Shown here piece after piece: positions 1-5,888 of a stretch of DNA of 6,519 nt. Under the pieces are notes generated by a model. It searched no databases. It worked only from the letters and a program-made list of their open reading frames with translations, and had not been told where the DNA came from. The stretch's first letter is position 1; the number at the start of each line of letters is the position of its first letter. A program made the translations under genes and the position numbers. This stretch comes from Actinomycetes bacterium (GTDB taxonomy: Bacteria > Actinomycetota > Actinomycetes > Actinomycetales > Cellulomonadaceae): positions 1 through 6,519 of the forward strand of contig JAJYTJ010000195.1 of assembly GCA_021793115.1 (NCBI GenBank). The letters run 5' to 3'.

Positions 1-1158
1 GGCGACCCGCCCGTTGAACTTCGAGACGTTGACGTTCCCGTGCCGGTCCGCCTGGGCCAGGCCCAGCACGGCGCAGTCCAGGCCGCCGCCGTCGTAGAAG
101 TCGAACTGCGAGTGCATGTCGACCAGTGCCTCGGGGTTGTAGGCGTGGCCGAAGTCCTTCAGGCCCGCCGGCACGCCGCCGATGGCGCCGGCTTCCGTGG
201 TGAGCATGATCTGGTCGCTGATGCCCTCCTCGGCGGCGACCGTGCCGACGTCGCACGGGATGCCGACGCCGAGGTTGAGGACGGCGCCGGGCCGCAGCTC
301 CATCGCCGCCCGGCGCGCGATGACCTTGCGCTCGGAGAGGGGGATCGGGGTGATGGCCTCCAGCGGCACCCGGAGCTGGCCCGAGAACGACGGGTTGTAG
401 TGGGTGTTCTCGGTCTGGAAGTGGTTCTCGGGCTGCGAGACGACGAGGTAGTCGACGAGGATGCCCGGCACCTTGACGAGGTTCGGGTCGAGCGAGCCGG
501 CCGCCGCGACGGACTCCACCTGGGCGATGACGATGCCGCCGCTGTTGCGGGCCGCCTGGGCGATGGGCAGCACCTCGAGCTTGAGCCCCTCGTGCTCGAG
601 CGTGAGGTTGCCGTGCTCGTCGGCCACCGTGCCGCGGATGAGGGCGACGTCCACCGGGAACGACGGGTAGAACAGCCACTCCTCGCCGGCGAGCTCGATC
701 ACCTGGACCACGTCGTCGGTCGAGGAGGGCGACATGCGTGCGCCCTCGACGCGCGGGTCGACGAAGGTGCCGAGGCCCACCTTCGTGATCACGCCCGGCC
801 GCTTGGCGGCGATCTCCCGGTAGAGCTGGGTGATGACGCCCTGCGGCAGGTTGTAGGCCTGGCAGCCGTCCTCCTGGATGAGCTGCGCCAGGGCCGGCGA
901 GGCGATCGCGATGCCGCCGATCCAGCGCTTGATGAGGCCCTGGTGGCCCCAGTGGCTCATGCCCTTGTCCCGGCGGTTGCCGACCGCGGAGGCGTGGACC
1001 ACGGTGAGGTCGCGGGGCGCGGCCTCCGCGAGGAAGCGCTGCTCGACGGCGATGAGCGTCTCCTCGTTGACGCACGCCAGGCCGAAGCCGGACAGCGCCA
1101 CGGTGGAGCCGTCCTTGATCAGCGCGGCGGCCTGCTGGGGCGTGATGACCTGTGCCAC
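1..1158 (-). CDS. Acyl-CoA:acetate/3-ketoacid CoA-transferase, YdiF/propionate CoA-transferase family (3' end outside window)
   Basis: The family transfers CoA between a small acyl-CoA and a carboxylate through a glutamyl-CoA intermediate, in the cytoplasm. The 386 visible residues start at a GTG (1158-1156) giving MAQVITPQQA. An AAGGAG Shine-Dalgarno lies 6 bases upstream; the ATG at 1178 is out of frame. Both halves of a single-chain enzyme are seen: an N-terminal domain with SGFG (23-26), then a second domain with LGVGIP (296-301), the active-site segment TTEAGAIGG (320-328; nucleophile Glu322) and YDGGGLD (355-361). The family is usually about 520-530 residues, so roughly 130-140 C-terminal residues are missing off the left edge. 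It is divergent from the dehydrogenase/fix genes, whereas in E. coli ydiF lies beside ydiO and the ydiQRST genes. The family call is firm. Substrate is not deducible: acetate, propionate or longer and branched acids are all possible. Confidence 0.93.
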   Translation of the reverse strand, partial: MAQVITPQQAAALIKDGSTVALSGFGLACVNEETLIAVEQRFLAEAAPRDLTVVHASAVGNRRDKGMSHWGHQGLIKRWIGGIAIASPALAQLIQEDGCQAYNLPQGVITQLYREIAAKRPGVITKVGLGTFVDPRVEGARMSPSSTDDVVQVIELAGEEWLFYPSFPVDVALIRGTVADEHGNLTLEHEGLKLEVLPIAQAARNSGGIVIAQVESVAAAGSLDPNLVKVPGILVDYLVVSQPENHFQTENTHYNPSFSGQLRVPLEAITPIPLSERKVIARRAAMELRPGAVLNLGVGIPCDVGTVAAEEGISDQIMLTTEAGAIGGVPAGLKDFGHAYNPEALVDMHSQFDFYDGGGLDCAVLGLAQADRHGNVNVSKFNGRVA

Positions 1159-1164
1159 GGGCGT

Positions 1165-1170
1165 CTCCTT
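1165..1170 (-). promoter_or_regulatory. Ribosome binding site deciding the GTG start of the CoA-transferase
   Basis: On the minus strand this reads AAGGAG, 6 bases before the GTG at 1158. It settles the start in favour of GTG over the nearby ATG at 1178, which is in another frame and has no comparable site. Confidence 0.8.
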
Positions 1171-1214
1171 CGTCGCATGGGCCGGCGCGGCCCGCGGCCC
1201 ACAATTCCGGACTT

Positions 1215-1247
1215 GTGACGTCCGTAACTAGGGACGATCGTCCTGAG
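1215..1247. promoter_or_regulatory. Two abutting palindromes, candidate operators
   Basis: GGACGATCGTCC (1232-1243) is a perfect 12-base palindrome. With two internal mismatches on each side it extends to 1228-1247, where the outermost CT/AG pair. Next to it, 1215-1228 (GTGACGTCCGTAAC) is an imperfect 14-base palindrome with 5 of 7 pairs matching (GT-ACG/CGT-AC). Their size and place between divergent genes fit dimeric repressor sites, and a TetR-family gene sits at the other end of the locus. No known operator consensus was recognised, so binding by that regulator is inference. Confidence 0.4.
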
Positions 1248-1339
1248 AGACGTCGACGAGCGTGGCCCGACGATGGGCAGCGGGCGCCGGCGTGGCGCCG
1301 GACGACGACGTCGGCCGCTTCCCGGAAAGGCGCACCACG

Positions 1340-2485
1340 ATGGACTTCACGCTGACCGACGAGCAGGAGCTGCTCCTGTCCAGCCTCGACGAGCTGCTCG
1401 AGCGCGAGTGCCCGGAGTCGTACATCGCCGAGCTCGACCTGCACCACGAGTCGGCGACGAGCTTCCGCAAGGCGCTGCACGAGGCCGGCTTCATGTCGCT
1501 CGGCTTCCCCGAGGAGTACGGCGGCACGCCCTGCGACGCGGTCACGCTGGTGCTGCTGGCCGAGCGCGTCTGCCGCCAGGGCCTGAACAACGGCTTCGGG
1601 CTGGAGCTGCTGCAGGCGATGGACATCCTCGAGTTCGGCTCGGAGGCGCAGAAGACCGAGCTCCTCGGGCTGCTGGCCACCGGCCGGGTGCCCTTCGCGC
1701 TCGGGTTCACCGAGCCCGGAGCAGGCTCGGACAACTCCGCGATGACCACCACGGCCGTGCACCACGACGGCCTCGTGACGTTCAACGGCACCAAGACGCT
1801 CATCACCGCCGCGCTGCAGAGCAAGTACCTGCTCGTCATGGCGAAGAACCCGGACGCGGAGGACCGGCGCCAGGCGATCTCCATGTACCTGGTGCCGATG
1901 GACGCCCCGGGCGTGACGACCAACCGCCTGGAGAAGATCCTCTGGTACACGCAGGACAGCTGCGAGATCTTCCTCGACGACGTCACGCTCCCGGAGGAGG
2001 ACTGCCTCGTCGGGGTCAAGGGCAACGGCTTCAAGCAGCTGATGCGCAACTTCGAGATGGAGCGGCTCGTCATCGCCGCGACCTGCCTCGGCCAGGCCCA
2101 GTGCGCGTTCGACGACGCCGCGGCCTACGCGGCCCAGCGGGTCCAGTTCGGCCAGCCGATCGGGAACTTCCAGCTCACGCAGCTCAAGCTCACCGACATG
2201 GCGATCAAGCTCGAGAACATGCGCAACTTCGTCTACAAGACGGCCTGGATGCTCGACCGCGGGCTGCCGCTGAAGAGCCAGGGCGCGCTGTGCAAGCGGT
2301 ACTGCGCGATGTCCGGGTTCGAGGTCGCCGACGACGCGCTGCAGATCTTCGGCGGCGTCGGCGTCACGGTCGGCGCCCGCATCTCGCGGCTCTGGCGTGA
2401 CCTGCGCGGTCACCGGTTCGGCGGCGGCACCGACGAGATCATGGTGCACATCGCGGGCCGTCAGATCGTCAAGGACCACAGCTGA
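1340..2485 (+). CDS. Acyl-CoA dehydrogenase, CaiA/YdiO-like
   Basis: This is an FAD enzyme that oxidises an acyl-CoA to the 2-enoyl-CoA, or runs in reverse as CaiA does, exchanging electrons with an ETF. It has 381 residues (CaiA has 380). The ATG at 1340 gives MDFTLTDEQE, matching the CaiA N-terminus (MDFNLNDEQE as I recall it), and has GGAAAGG 9 bases upstream. Family features in order are an alpha-helical N-terminal domain, the flavin signature TEPGAGSD (124-131), a beta domain, RVQFGQPIGNFQ (267-278), QIFGGVG (335-341) and FGGGTDE (360-366). The glutamate of the MCAD-type YEGT motif is replaced by Gly362. Glu241, in MERL (240-243), occupies the isovaleryl-/long-chain-type catalytic position. 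CaiA shows the same arrangement. It is first in the operon, 31 bases before fixA, so FixAB is its likely electron partner. Substrate is unknown. A carnitine role is not supported because CaiB, CaiD and CaiT are not in view. Confidence 0.93.
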   Translation: MDFTLTDEQELLLSSLDELLERECPESYIAELDLHHESATSFRKALHEAGFMSLGFPEEYGGTPCDAVTLVLLAERVCRQGLNNGFGLELLQAMDILEFGSEAQKTELLGLLATGRVPFALGFTEPGAGSDNSAMTTTAVHHDGLVTFNGTKTLITAALQSKYLLVMAKNPDAEDRRQAISMYLVPMDAPGVTTNRLEKILWYTQDSCEIFLDDVTLPEEDCLVGVKGNGFKQLMRNFEMERLVIAATCLGQAQCAFDDAAAYAAQRVQFGQPIGNFQLTQLKLTDMAIKLENMRNFVYKTAWMLDRGLPLKSQGALCKRYCAMSGFEVADDALQIFGGVGVTVGARISRLWRDLRGHRFGGGTDEIMVHIAGRQIVKDHS

Positions 2486-2516
2486 GCGCCGGACCAGGAC
2501 GACAGGAGGAACCCCG

Positions 2517-3293
2517 ATGAAGATCGTCGTCGCCTACAAGTGGGCGCCCAACCCTCAGGACCTCGAGGTCCGGCCCGACGGGACCGTCGACGCGTCGCGC
2601 GGCAAGTCCGCCGTCAGCGAGTACGACCCGGTCGCGTTCGAGCTCGCTCGGCGGCTGGCGGACGAGGCCGGCGGCGAGGTCGTGGGCCTCACCGTCGGCG
2701 CCGCCGCGATCGACACCCCGCTGGCCCGCAAGGCCGCGCTGTCGCGCGGGCTGGACCGCCTCGTCGTCGTGGCCGACGACGCGCTAGCGGGCGCCGACAG
2801 CACGCGACTGGCGGCCGTCCTGGCGGCCGCGGTGCGCACCATCGGCGACGTCGACCTCGTCCTGGCCGGCGACTCCTCGGTCGACGTCGCCGAGGGGCAG
2901 GTGCCGTTGACGGCAGCGGCCCAGCTGGGCTGGCTCGGGCTGAGCCGCGTCACCGCGGTGAGCCCGGCGGCCGACGGCCTGACGGTGGAGCGCGACACCC
3001 CGGCCGGGGTCGCGGTGCTCACGGTGCGCACGCCCGTGGTGCTGGCGGCCGCCGCGGATGCCGTGGTGCCACGCGTCGCCGGGATGAAGGACATCCTCGC
3101 CGCGGCGAAGAAGCCGGTCGAGGCGCTGCACCTGGCCGATCTGGACGTCTCGGCGCCCACCGTCACGCTGGTCACCCTCGGCACGGCCAAGCCGGCCGGC
3201 GGCGACCGGCGGGCCGTGCTCTTCGACGGACCCGACCCCGTGTCGGCGGCATCTCAGCTGGTGGGCGCGCTGCGCTCGGCCGGCGTCCTGTAG
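2517..3293 (+). CDS. fixA: FixA/YdiQ-like electron transfer flavoprotein beta subunit
   Basis: This is the beta subunit of a heterodimeric ETF; with FixB it shuttles electrons between the dehydrogenase and FixCX. It has 258 residues, the usual length. The ATG at 2517 has a strong AGGAGGA (2504-2510) 6 bases upstream. Visible family features are YKWAPNPQD (7-15), SEYDPVAFE (34-42), GLDRLVVVADD (78-88), GADST (92-96), AGDSSVDVAEGQVP (117-130) and the ETF-beta hallmark MKDILAAAKKPV (190-201), which is nearly the E. coli FixA sequence MKAILGAAKKPV. GADST followed by a D-x-x-x-GQV segment resembles the nucleotide site that holds AMP in ordinary ETFs and a second FAD plus NADH in bifurcating ones. 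Sequence alone does not decide between them here. It is the second gene of the operon and has a TAG stop, unlike the TGA of its neighbours. Confidence 0.92.
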   Translation: MKIVVAYKWAPNPQDLEVRPDGTVDASRGKSAVSEYDPVAFELARRLADEAGGEVVGLTVGAAAIDTPLARKAALSRGLDRLVVVADDALAGADSTRLAAVLAAAVRTIGDVDLVLAGDSSVDVAEGQVPLTAAAQLGWLGLSRVTAVSPAADGLTVERDTPAGVAVLTVRTPVVLAAAADAVVPRVAGMKDILAAAKKPVEALHLADLDVSAPTVTLVTLGTAKPAGGDRRAVLFDGPDPVSAASQLVGALRSAGVL

Positions 3294-3294
3294 G

Positions 3295-3306
3295 CCTCGC
3301 GCGAGG
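3295..3306. promoter_or_regulatory. Perfect 12-base palindrome in the fixA-fixB gap
   Basis: CCTCGCGCGAGG begins two bases after the fixA stop codon and occupies almost half of the 27-base gap. As RNA it could form a 4-bp stem (CCTC/GAGG) with a GCGC loop, and its right arm runs into the purine stretch AGGAAGTGGAG before fixB. It might tune ribosome access or mRNA processing, but short GC palindromes are frequent in such DNA. Confidence 0.3.
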
Positions 3307-3320
3307 AAGTGGAGCAGCCC

Positions 3321-4256
3321 ATGAACGCATCGCACGCATCGCAGTCCTGGGTCGTCGTCGCCGACGACCCGGCGGTCACCGGCCTCGTCGCGCTCGCGCG
3401 CGCGGTGGCCGGCGAGGTCGTCGCCGTGGTCGTCGGCGCCCGGCAGGTGGCCGACACGGTCGCCGCGGCGGTGGACCGGGTCGTCTGGCTCGGGGAGCCG
3501 GGGCCGGTGCCGGTGGAGGCCTTCGCGCCCCAGGTGGCGCAGCTGGTCGTGGACGCGGCGCCGCTGGCCGTCGTCGGCGCCGCCACGCCGGCCGGGCGCG
3601 CGCTGCTCGGCGCCGTCGCGGCACGCGCCCAGGCGCCCGTGCTCGGCGGGGTGCGGGCCGTGTCCGTCGCCGAGGGGCGTGTGGTGGTCACGCACGCCGT
3701 CATGGGCGGCATCGCGGAGCGCACGGTCGCCGTCGAGGGCGGGCCGGCCGTGCTCGCCGTCGAGGCCGGCACCGTGCCGACCGGCGAGGCCGGTGCTCCC
3801 GTGGAGCAGGTGGCCGGGCTGCCGCTGCAGGTGGCCACCGTCACGCAGGTGCGCCCCAAGGTGCGCGCCGGGGTGGACCTGGCGGCCGCCTCCGTCGTCG
3901 TCGGCGTCGGCCGTGGCCTCAAGGCCGAGGCGGACCTCGGGCTCATCCGGGACCTGGCGGCGGCGGTGGGCGGCGAGGTGGCGTGCTCGCGTCCGCTCGC
4001 GGAGGGCGTCCAGTGGCTGCCGAAGGAGAGCTACATCGGCATCTCCGGCCAGCACGTCGCCCCCGACCTCTACCTGGCGGTCGCGATCTCCGGCCAGCTG
4101 CAGCACATGGTGGGCGTGCGCGAGGCGAAGGTCATCGTCGCCGTCAACAGCGACAAGAACGCGCCGGTGTTCACCCAGTGCGACTACGGCATCGTGGGCG
4201 ACCTCTACCAGGTGGTCCCGGCGCTCACCGCGGCGCTCGGCGGCCCGCATGGCTGA
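3321..4256 (+). CDS. fixB: FixB/YdiR-like electron transfer flavoprotein alpha subunit
   Basis: This is the alpha subunit of the ETF; its C-terminal domain carries the FAD that moves electrons to FixC. It has 311 residues (E. coli FixB has 313). I chose the ATG at 3321, with GGAG (3311-3314) 6 bases upstream. The in-frame GTG at 3309 has a purine stretch directly abutting it, so it is less likely. The N-terminal domain (about 1-180) is rich in Val and Ala and includes THAVMGGIAERT (124-135). The FAD domain shows VVVGVGRGL (192-200), SRPLAEG (223-229), the pyrophosphate-binding ISGQLQHMVG (256-265) and DKNAPVFTQCDYGIVGDL (278-295). The last two nearly copy E. coli FixB. No extra ferredoxin domain is present. 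Its last 8 bases overlap fixC, suggesting translational coupling. Confidence 0.93.
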   Translation: MNASHASQSWVVVADDPAVTGLVALARAVAGEVVAVVVGARQVADTVAAAVDRVVWLGEPGPVPVEAFAPQVAQLVVDAAPLAVVGAATPAGRALLGAVAARAQAPVLGGVRAVSVAEGRVVVTHAVMGGIAERTVAVEGGPAVLAVEAGTVPTGEAGAPVEQVAGLPLQVATVTQVRPKVRAGVDLAAASVVVGVGRGLKAEADLGLIRDLAAAVGGEVACSRPLAEGVQWLPKESYIGISGQHVAPDLYLAVAISGQLQHMVGVREAKVIVAVNSDKNAPVFTQCDYGIVGDLYQVVPALTAALGGPHG

Positions 4257-5571
4257 GCAGGCCGCCGGCGAGCCGGAGTTCGACGTCATCGTCGTCGGCG
4301 CGGGACCTGCCGGATCAGTGACGGCGACGCTCCTGGCGCGGCAGGGACTGTCCGTGGTGCTCGTCGAACGCGGCGACACCCCGGGCGCGAAGAACCTCTC
4401 CGGCGGCGTGCTGTACGGGCGGGTGCTCGACGAGGTGTTCCCCGGGTTCGTCGACCAGGCCCCCGTCGAGCGGCGCATCACGCGGCACGTCACCACCTTC
4501 CTCACGGCGGACTCGTCGGTCGCCATCGACTACGCGGGCGGGTCGCTGACCGCCCCGGTCAACGCCGTGACGGTGCTGCGGGCCAAGTTCGACCCGTGGC
4601 TGGCCGAGCGGGCGGAGGAGGCCGGCGCGTTCCTCATGCCCGGCGTCCGCGTCGACTCCCTGCTCACCGAGCCCGGGTCGGGCGCCTCGCCGCGCGTCGT
4701 CGGCGTCAAGGCGGGCGACGACGAGCTGCGGGCGCGCGTCGTCGTCGCGGCCGACGGCGTCAACTCCTTCCTGGCCCGCAGCATCGGGCTACGGTCCCGG
4801 CCGCCGGAGCACCACCTCGCCGTCGGCGTCAAGGCGGTCGTCGGCCTGCCGCGCCGGACCATCGAGGACCGGTTCGCGGTGACGGGCGACGAGGGGGCCG
4901 CGCACGCCATCGTGGGCGACTGCACGCTCGGCATCGGCGGCGGTGCCTTCCTCTACACCAACACCGAGTCCCTCTCCGTCGGCGTGGTGCTGCGGCTGGA
5001 CGACCTGCTGCGCTCGGGCCGCACGGCGGTCGAGGTGTTCGAGCACTGCCTGGCGCACCCGGGCCTGGCGCCCTACCTGCGCGACGGCGAGATCCTCGAG
5101 TACGGCTCGCACCTGGTCGCCGAGGGCGGTCTGGGCATGGTCGGCGAGGTCGTCGCCGACGGGCTGGTGGTCGTGGGCGAGGCCGCCGGGCTGACCATCA
5201 ACTCCGGTCTGACGGTGCGCGGCATGGATCTGGCGATCGGGTCCGCGGTCGCTGCCGCGCAGGGAGTGGCCGAGGCGCTCGCCGCGGGCGACACGTCGGC
5301 CGCCGGCCTGGCGGGCTACCGCCGGCACCTCGACGAGAGCTTCGTCATGAAGGACCTGCGCACCTACGCCAAGGCGCCGGCGTTCCTCGAGCGCGGGCGC
5401 ATGTACGGCGCGTACGGCGAGCTCGCCGCGGGCCTGTTCCACGACGTGTTCTCGCTCGACGGGACACCGCGCAGGCACCTGGCGGCCACGGCGTGGCGCG
5501 CGGTGCGCCGCTCGCCGGTGACGATCGGACAGCTGATGAGTGACGGATGGGCGGGGGTGCGCGCGCTGTGA
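4249..5571 (+). CDS. fixC: FixC/YdiS-like flavoprotein, electron transfer flavoprotein-quinone oxidoreductase type
   Basis: FixC is the FAD subunit related to ETF-quinone oxidoreductase. It lacks that enzyme's built-in iron-sulfur domain, which FixX supplies, and passes electrons between FixAB and the quinone pool at the membrane. It has 440 residues (E. coli FixC has 428). The ATG at 4249 lies inside the end of fixB (ATGGCTGA, 8-base overlap). Features are the FAD Rossmann motif VVGAGPAGS (15-23) with Glu40 at the end of the second strand, GAKNLSGGVLYG (46-57), VLRAKFDPWL (109-118), ADGVNS (168-173), GGGAFLYTN (230-238) and a last FAD motif VVGEAAGLTINSG (308-320) followed by RGMDLAIGSA (324-333). 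That motif reads GE where FixC proteins normally have GD. C-terminal conserved segments include LRTYAKAPAFL (370-380). No transmembrane helix is obvious. The stop overlaps the fixX start. Confidence 0.94.
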   Translation: MAEQAAGEPEFDVIVVGAGPAGSVTATLLARQGLSVVLVERGDTPGAKNLSGGVLYGRVLDEVFPGFVDQAPVERRITRHVTTFLTADSSVAIDYAGGSLTAPVNAVTVLRAKFDPWLAERAEEAGAFLMPGVRVDSLLTEPGSGASPRVVGVKAGDDELRARVVVAADGVNSFLARSIGLRSRPPEHHLAVGVKAVVGLPRRTIEDRFAVTGDEGAAHAIVGDCTLGIGGGAFLYTNTESLSVGVVLRLDDLLRSGRTAVEVFEHCLAHPGLAPYLRDGEILEYGSHLVAEGGLGMVGEVVADGLVVVGEAAGLTINSGLTVRGMDLAIGSAVAAAQGVAEALAAGDTSAAGLAGYRRHLDESFVMKDLRTYAKAPAFLERGRMYGAYGELAAGLFHDVFSLDGTPRRHLAATAWRAVRRSPVTIGQLMSDGWAGVRAL

Positions 5572-5855
5572 ACCCGCAGACCACAGCGGAACGGTTGGGG
5601 CACAACCGGTTCGTGCTCGACGAGGGCGAGTCGCACATCGAGATCGACCAGGAGGTCTGCCGGCGCACCGGGACCGGGAAGCGGCTCGTCGCCGTGTGCC
5701 CGGCCGGCGTGTACAGCGAGCTGGAGGACGGCACCGTCGTCGCCGAGTACGCCGCGTGCCTCGAGTGCGGCACGTGCCTGGCGGTGGCCAGCCCCGGCGC
5801 GCTGCGCTGGCACTACCCCCGCGGCGGGTTCGGCGTCAGCTTCCGCGAGGGCTGA
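5568..5855 (+). CDS. fixX: FixX/YdiT-like ferredoxin
   Basis: This is a small iron-sulfur protein that pairs with FixC and replaces the Fe-S domain of ETF-quinone oxidoreductase. The GTG at 5568 overlaps the fixC stop (GTGA) and gives 95 residues beginning MNPQTTAERLG, the same length as E. coli FixX as I recall it. An ATG at 5547 would add seven residues with no homology to the family and overlap fixC by 25 bases, so I prefer GTG. Only a G-rich stretch lies upstream, and coupled translation is likely. Cysteines are C31, C44 (in AVCPAG), C64, C67 and C70 (in CLECGTC). C44 plus the CxxCxxC set can hold one [4Fe-4S] cluster. The C-terminal YPRGGFGVSFREG (83-95) is the family hallmark. The Cys found after CGTCR in rhizobial FixX is absent, Ala74 or a neighbour standing there. 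Confidence 0.92.
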   Translation: MNPQTTAERLGHNRFVLDEGESHIEIDQEVCRRTGTGKRLVAVCPAGVYSELEDGTVVAEYAACLECGTCLAVASPGALRWHYPRGGFGVSFREG

Positions 5856-5861
5856 CGCACC

Positions 5862-5888
5862 CCGTGTCCGGCGCGGTGGCGGTCACGG
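5862..5888. terminator. Possible bidirectional stem-loop between convergent fixX and tetR
   Basis: CCGTG (5862-5866) and CACGG (5884-5888) can pair. Inside them, past a T-T mismatch, CCG (5868-5870) pairs with CGG (5880-5882) around a 9-base loop. It sits in the 27-base gap and overlaps the tetR stop codon. There is no T-run on either side, so a conventional intrinsic terminator is doubtful, though T-less hairpins are often proposed in high-GC actinobacteria. Confidence 0.28.

Larger units (their letters stand above)
1159..1339. promoter_or_regulatory. Divergent promoter/leader region between the CoA-transferase and the dehydrogenase-fix operon
   Basis: This 181-base gap separates two outward-facing genes and must hold the start signals for both unless transcription begins further away. 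The least GC-rich part is about 1201-1230. A weak plus-strand promoter candidate is TTGTGA (1213-1218), 17 bases, then GATCGT (1236-1241); it matches consensus poorly but would put the -10 inside the palindrome at 1232-1243. No convincing minus-strand promoter was found. Downstream, the plus-strand leader can fold GGCGCC (1283-1288) with GGCGCC (1294-1299), a 6-bp stem and 5-base loop, and GCCC (1265-1268) with GGGC (1275-1278). Such stems are common by chance at this GC content. GGAAAGG (1324-1330) serves as the dehydrogenase ribosome binding site. Confidence 0.55.

Noticed and set aside
40..1218. Long plus-strand open frame opposite the CoA-transferase
   Set aside because: The translation is Arg/Ala/Asp-rich with no recognisable domain and mirrors a clear CoA-transferase on the other strand; it is a product of high GC content.
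1283..1301. GGCGCCGG repeated twice in the leader as a riboswitch or regulatory element
   Set aside because: It is only a short GC stem with no known aptamer features; mentioned under the intergenic region but not called separately.
1262..1339. Upstream in-frame start adding 26 residues to the dehydrogenase
   Set aside because: The added residues have no family match, while the ATG at 1340 aligns with CaiA and has a good ribosome site.
2540..4321. 593-codon plus-strand open frame in another phase over fixA and fixB
   Set aside because: It is an Arg/Gly-rich translation with no motifs, overlapping well-supported genes.
2784..4526. 580-codon minus-strand open frame across fixA, fixB and fixC
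   Set aside because: It has no domain and a low-complexity Arg/His/Asp-rich composition, and it lies antisense to three clearly homologous genes.
5547..5567. ATG start for FixX seven codons earlier
   Set aside because: The GTG at 5568 gives the family length and a standard 4-base coupling overlap; the extra residues are not conserved.
1340..5855. Carnitine metabolism (cai) or nitrogen fixation role taken from the gene names
   Set aside because: No CaiB, CaiD, CaiT or nif gene is present in the window. Fix-type ETF complexes occur widely outside both processes.
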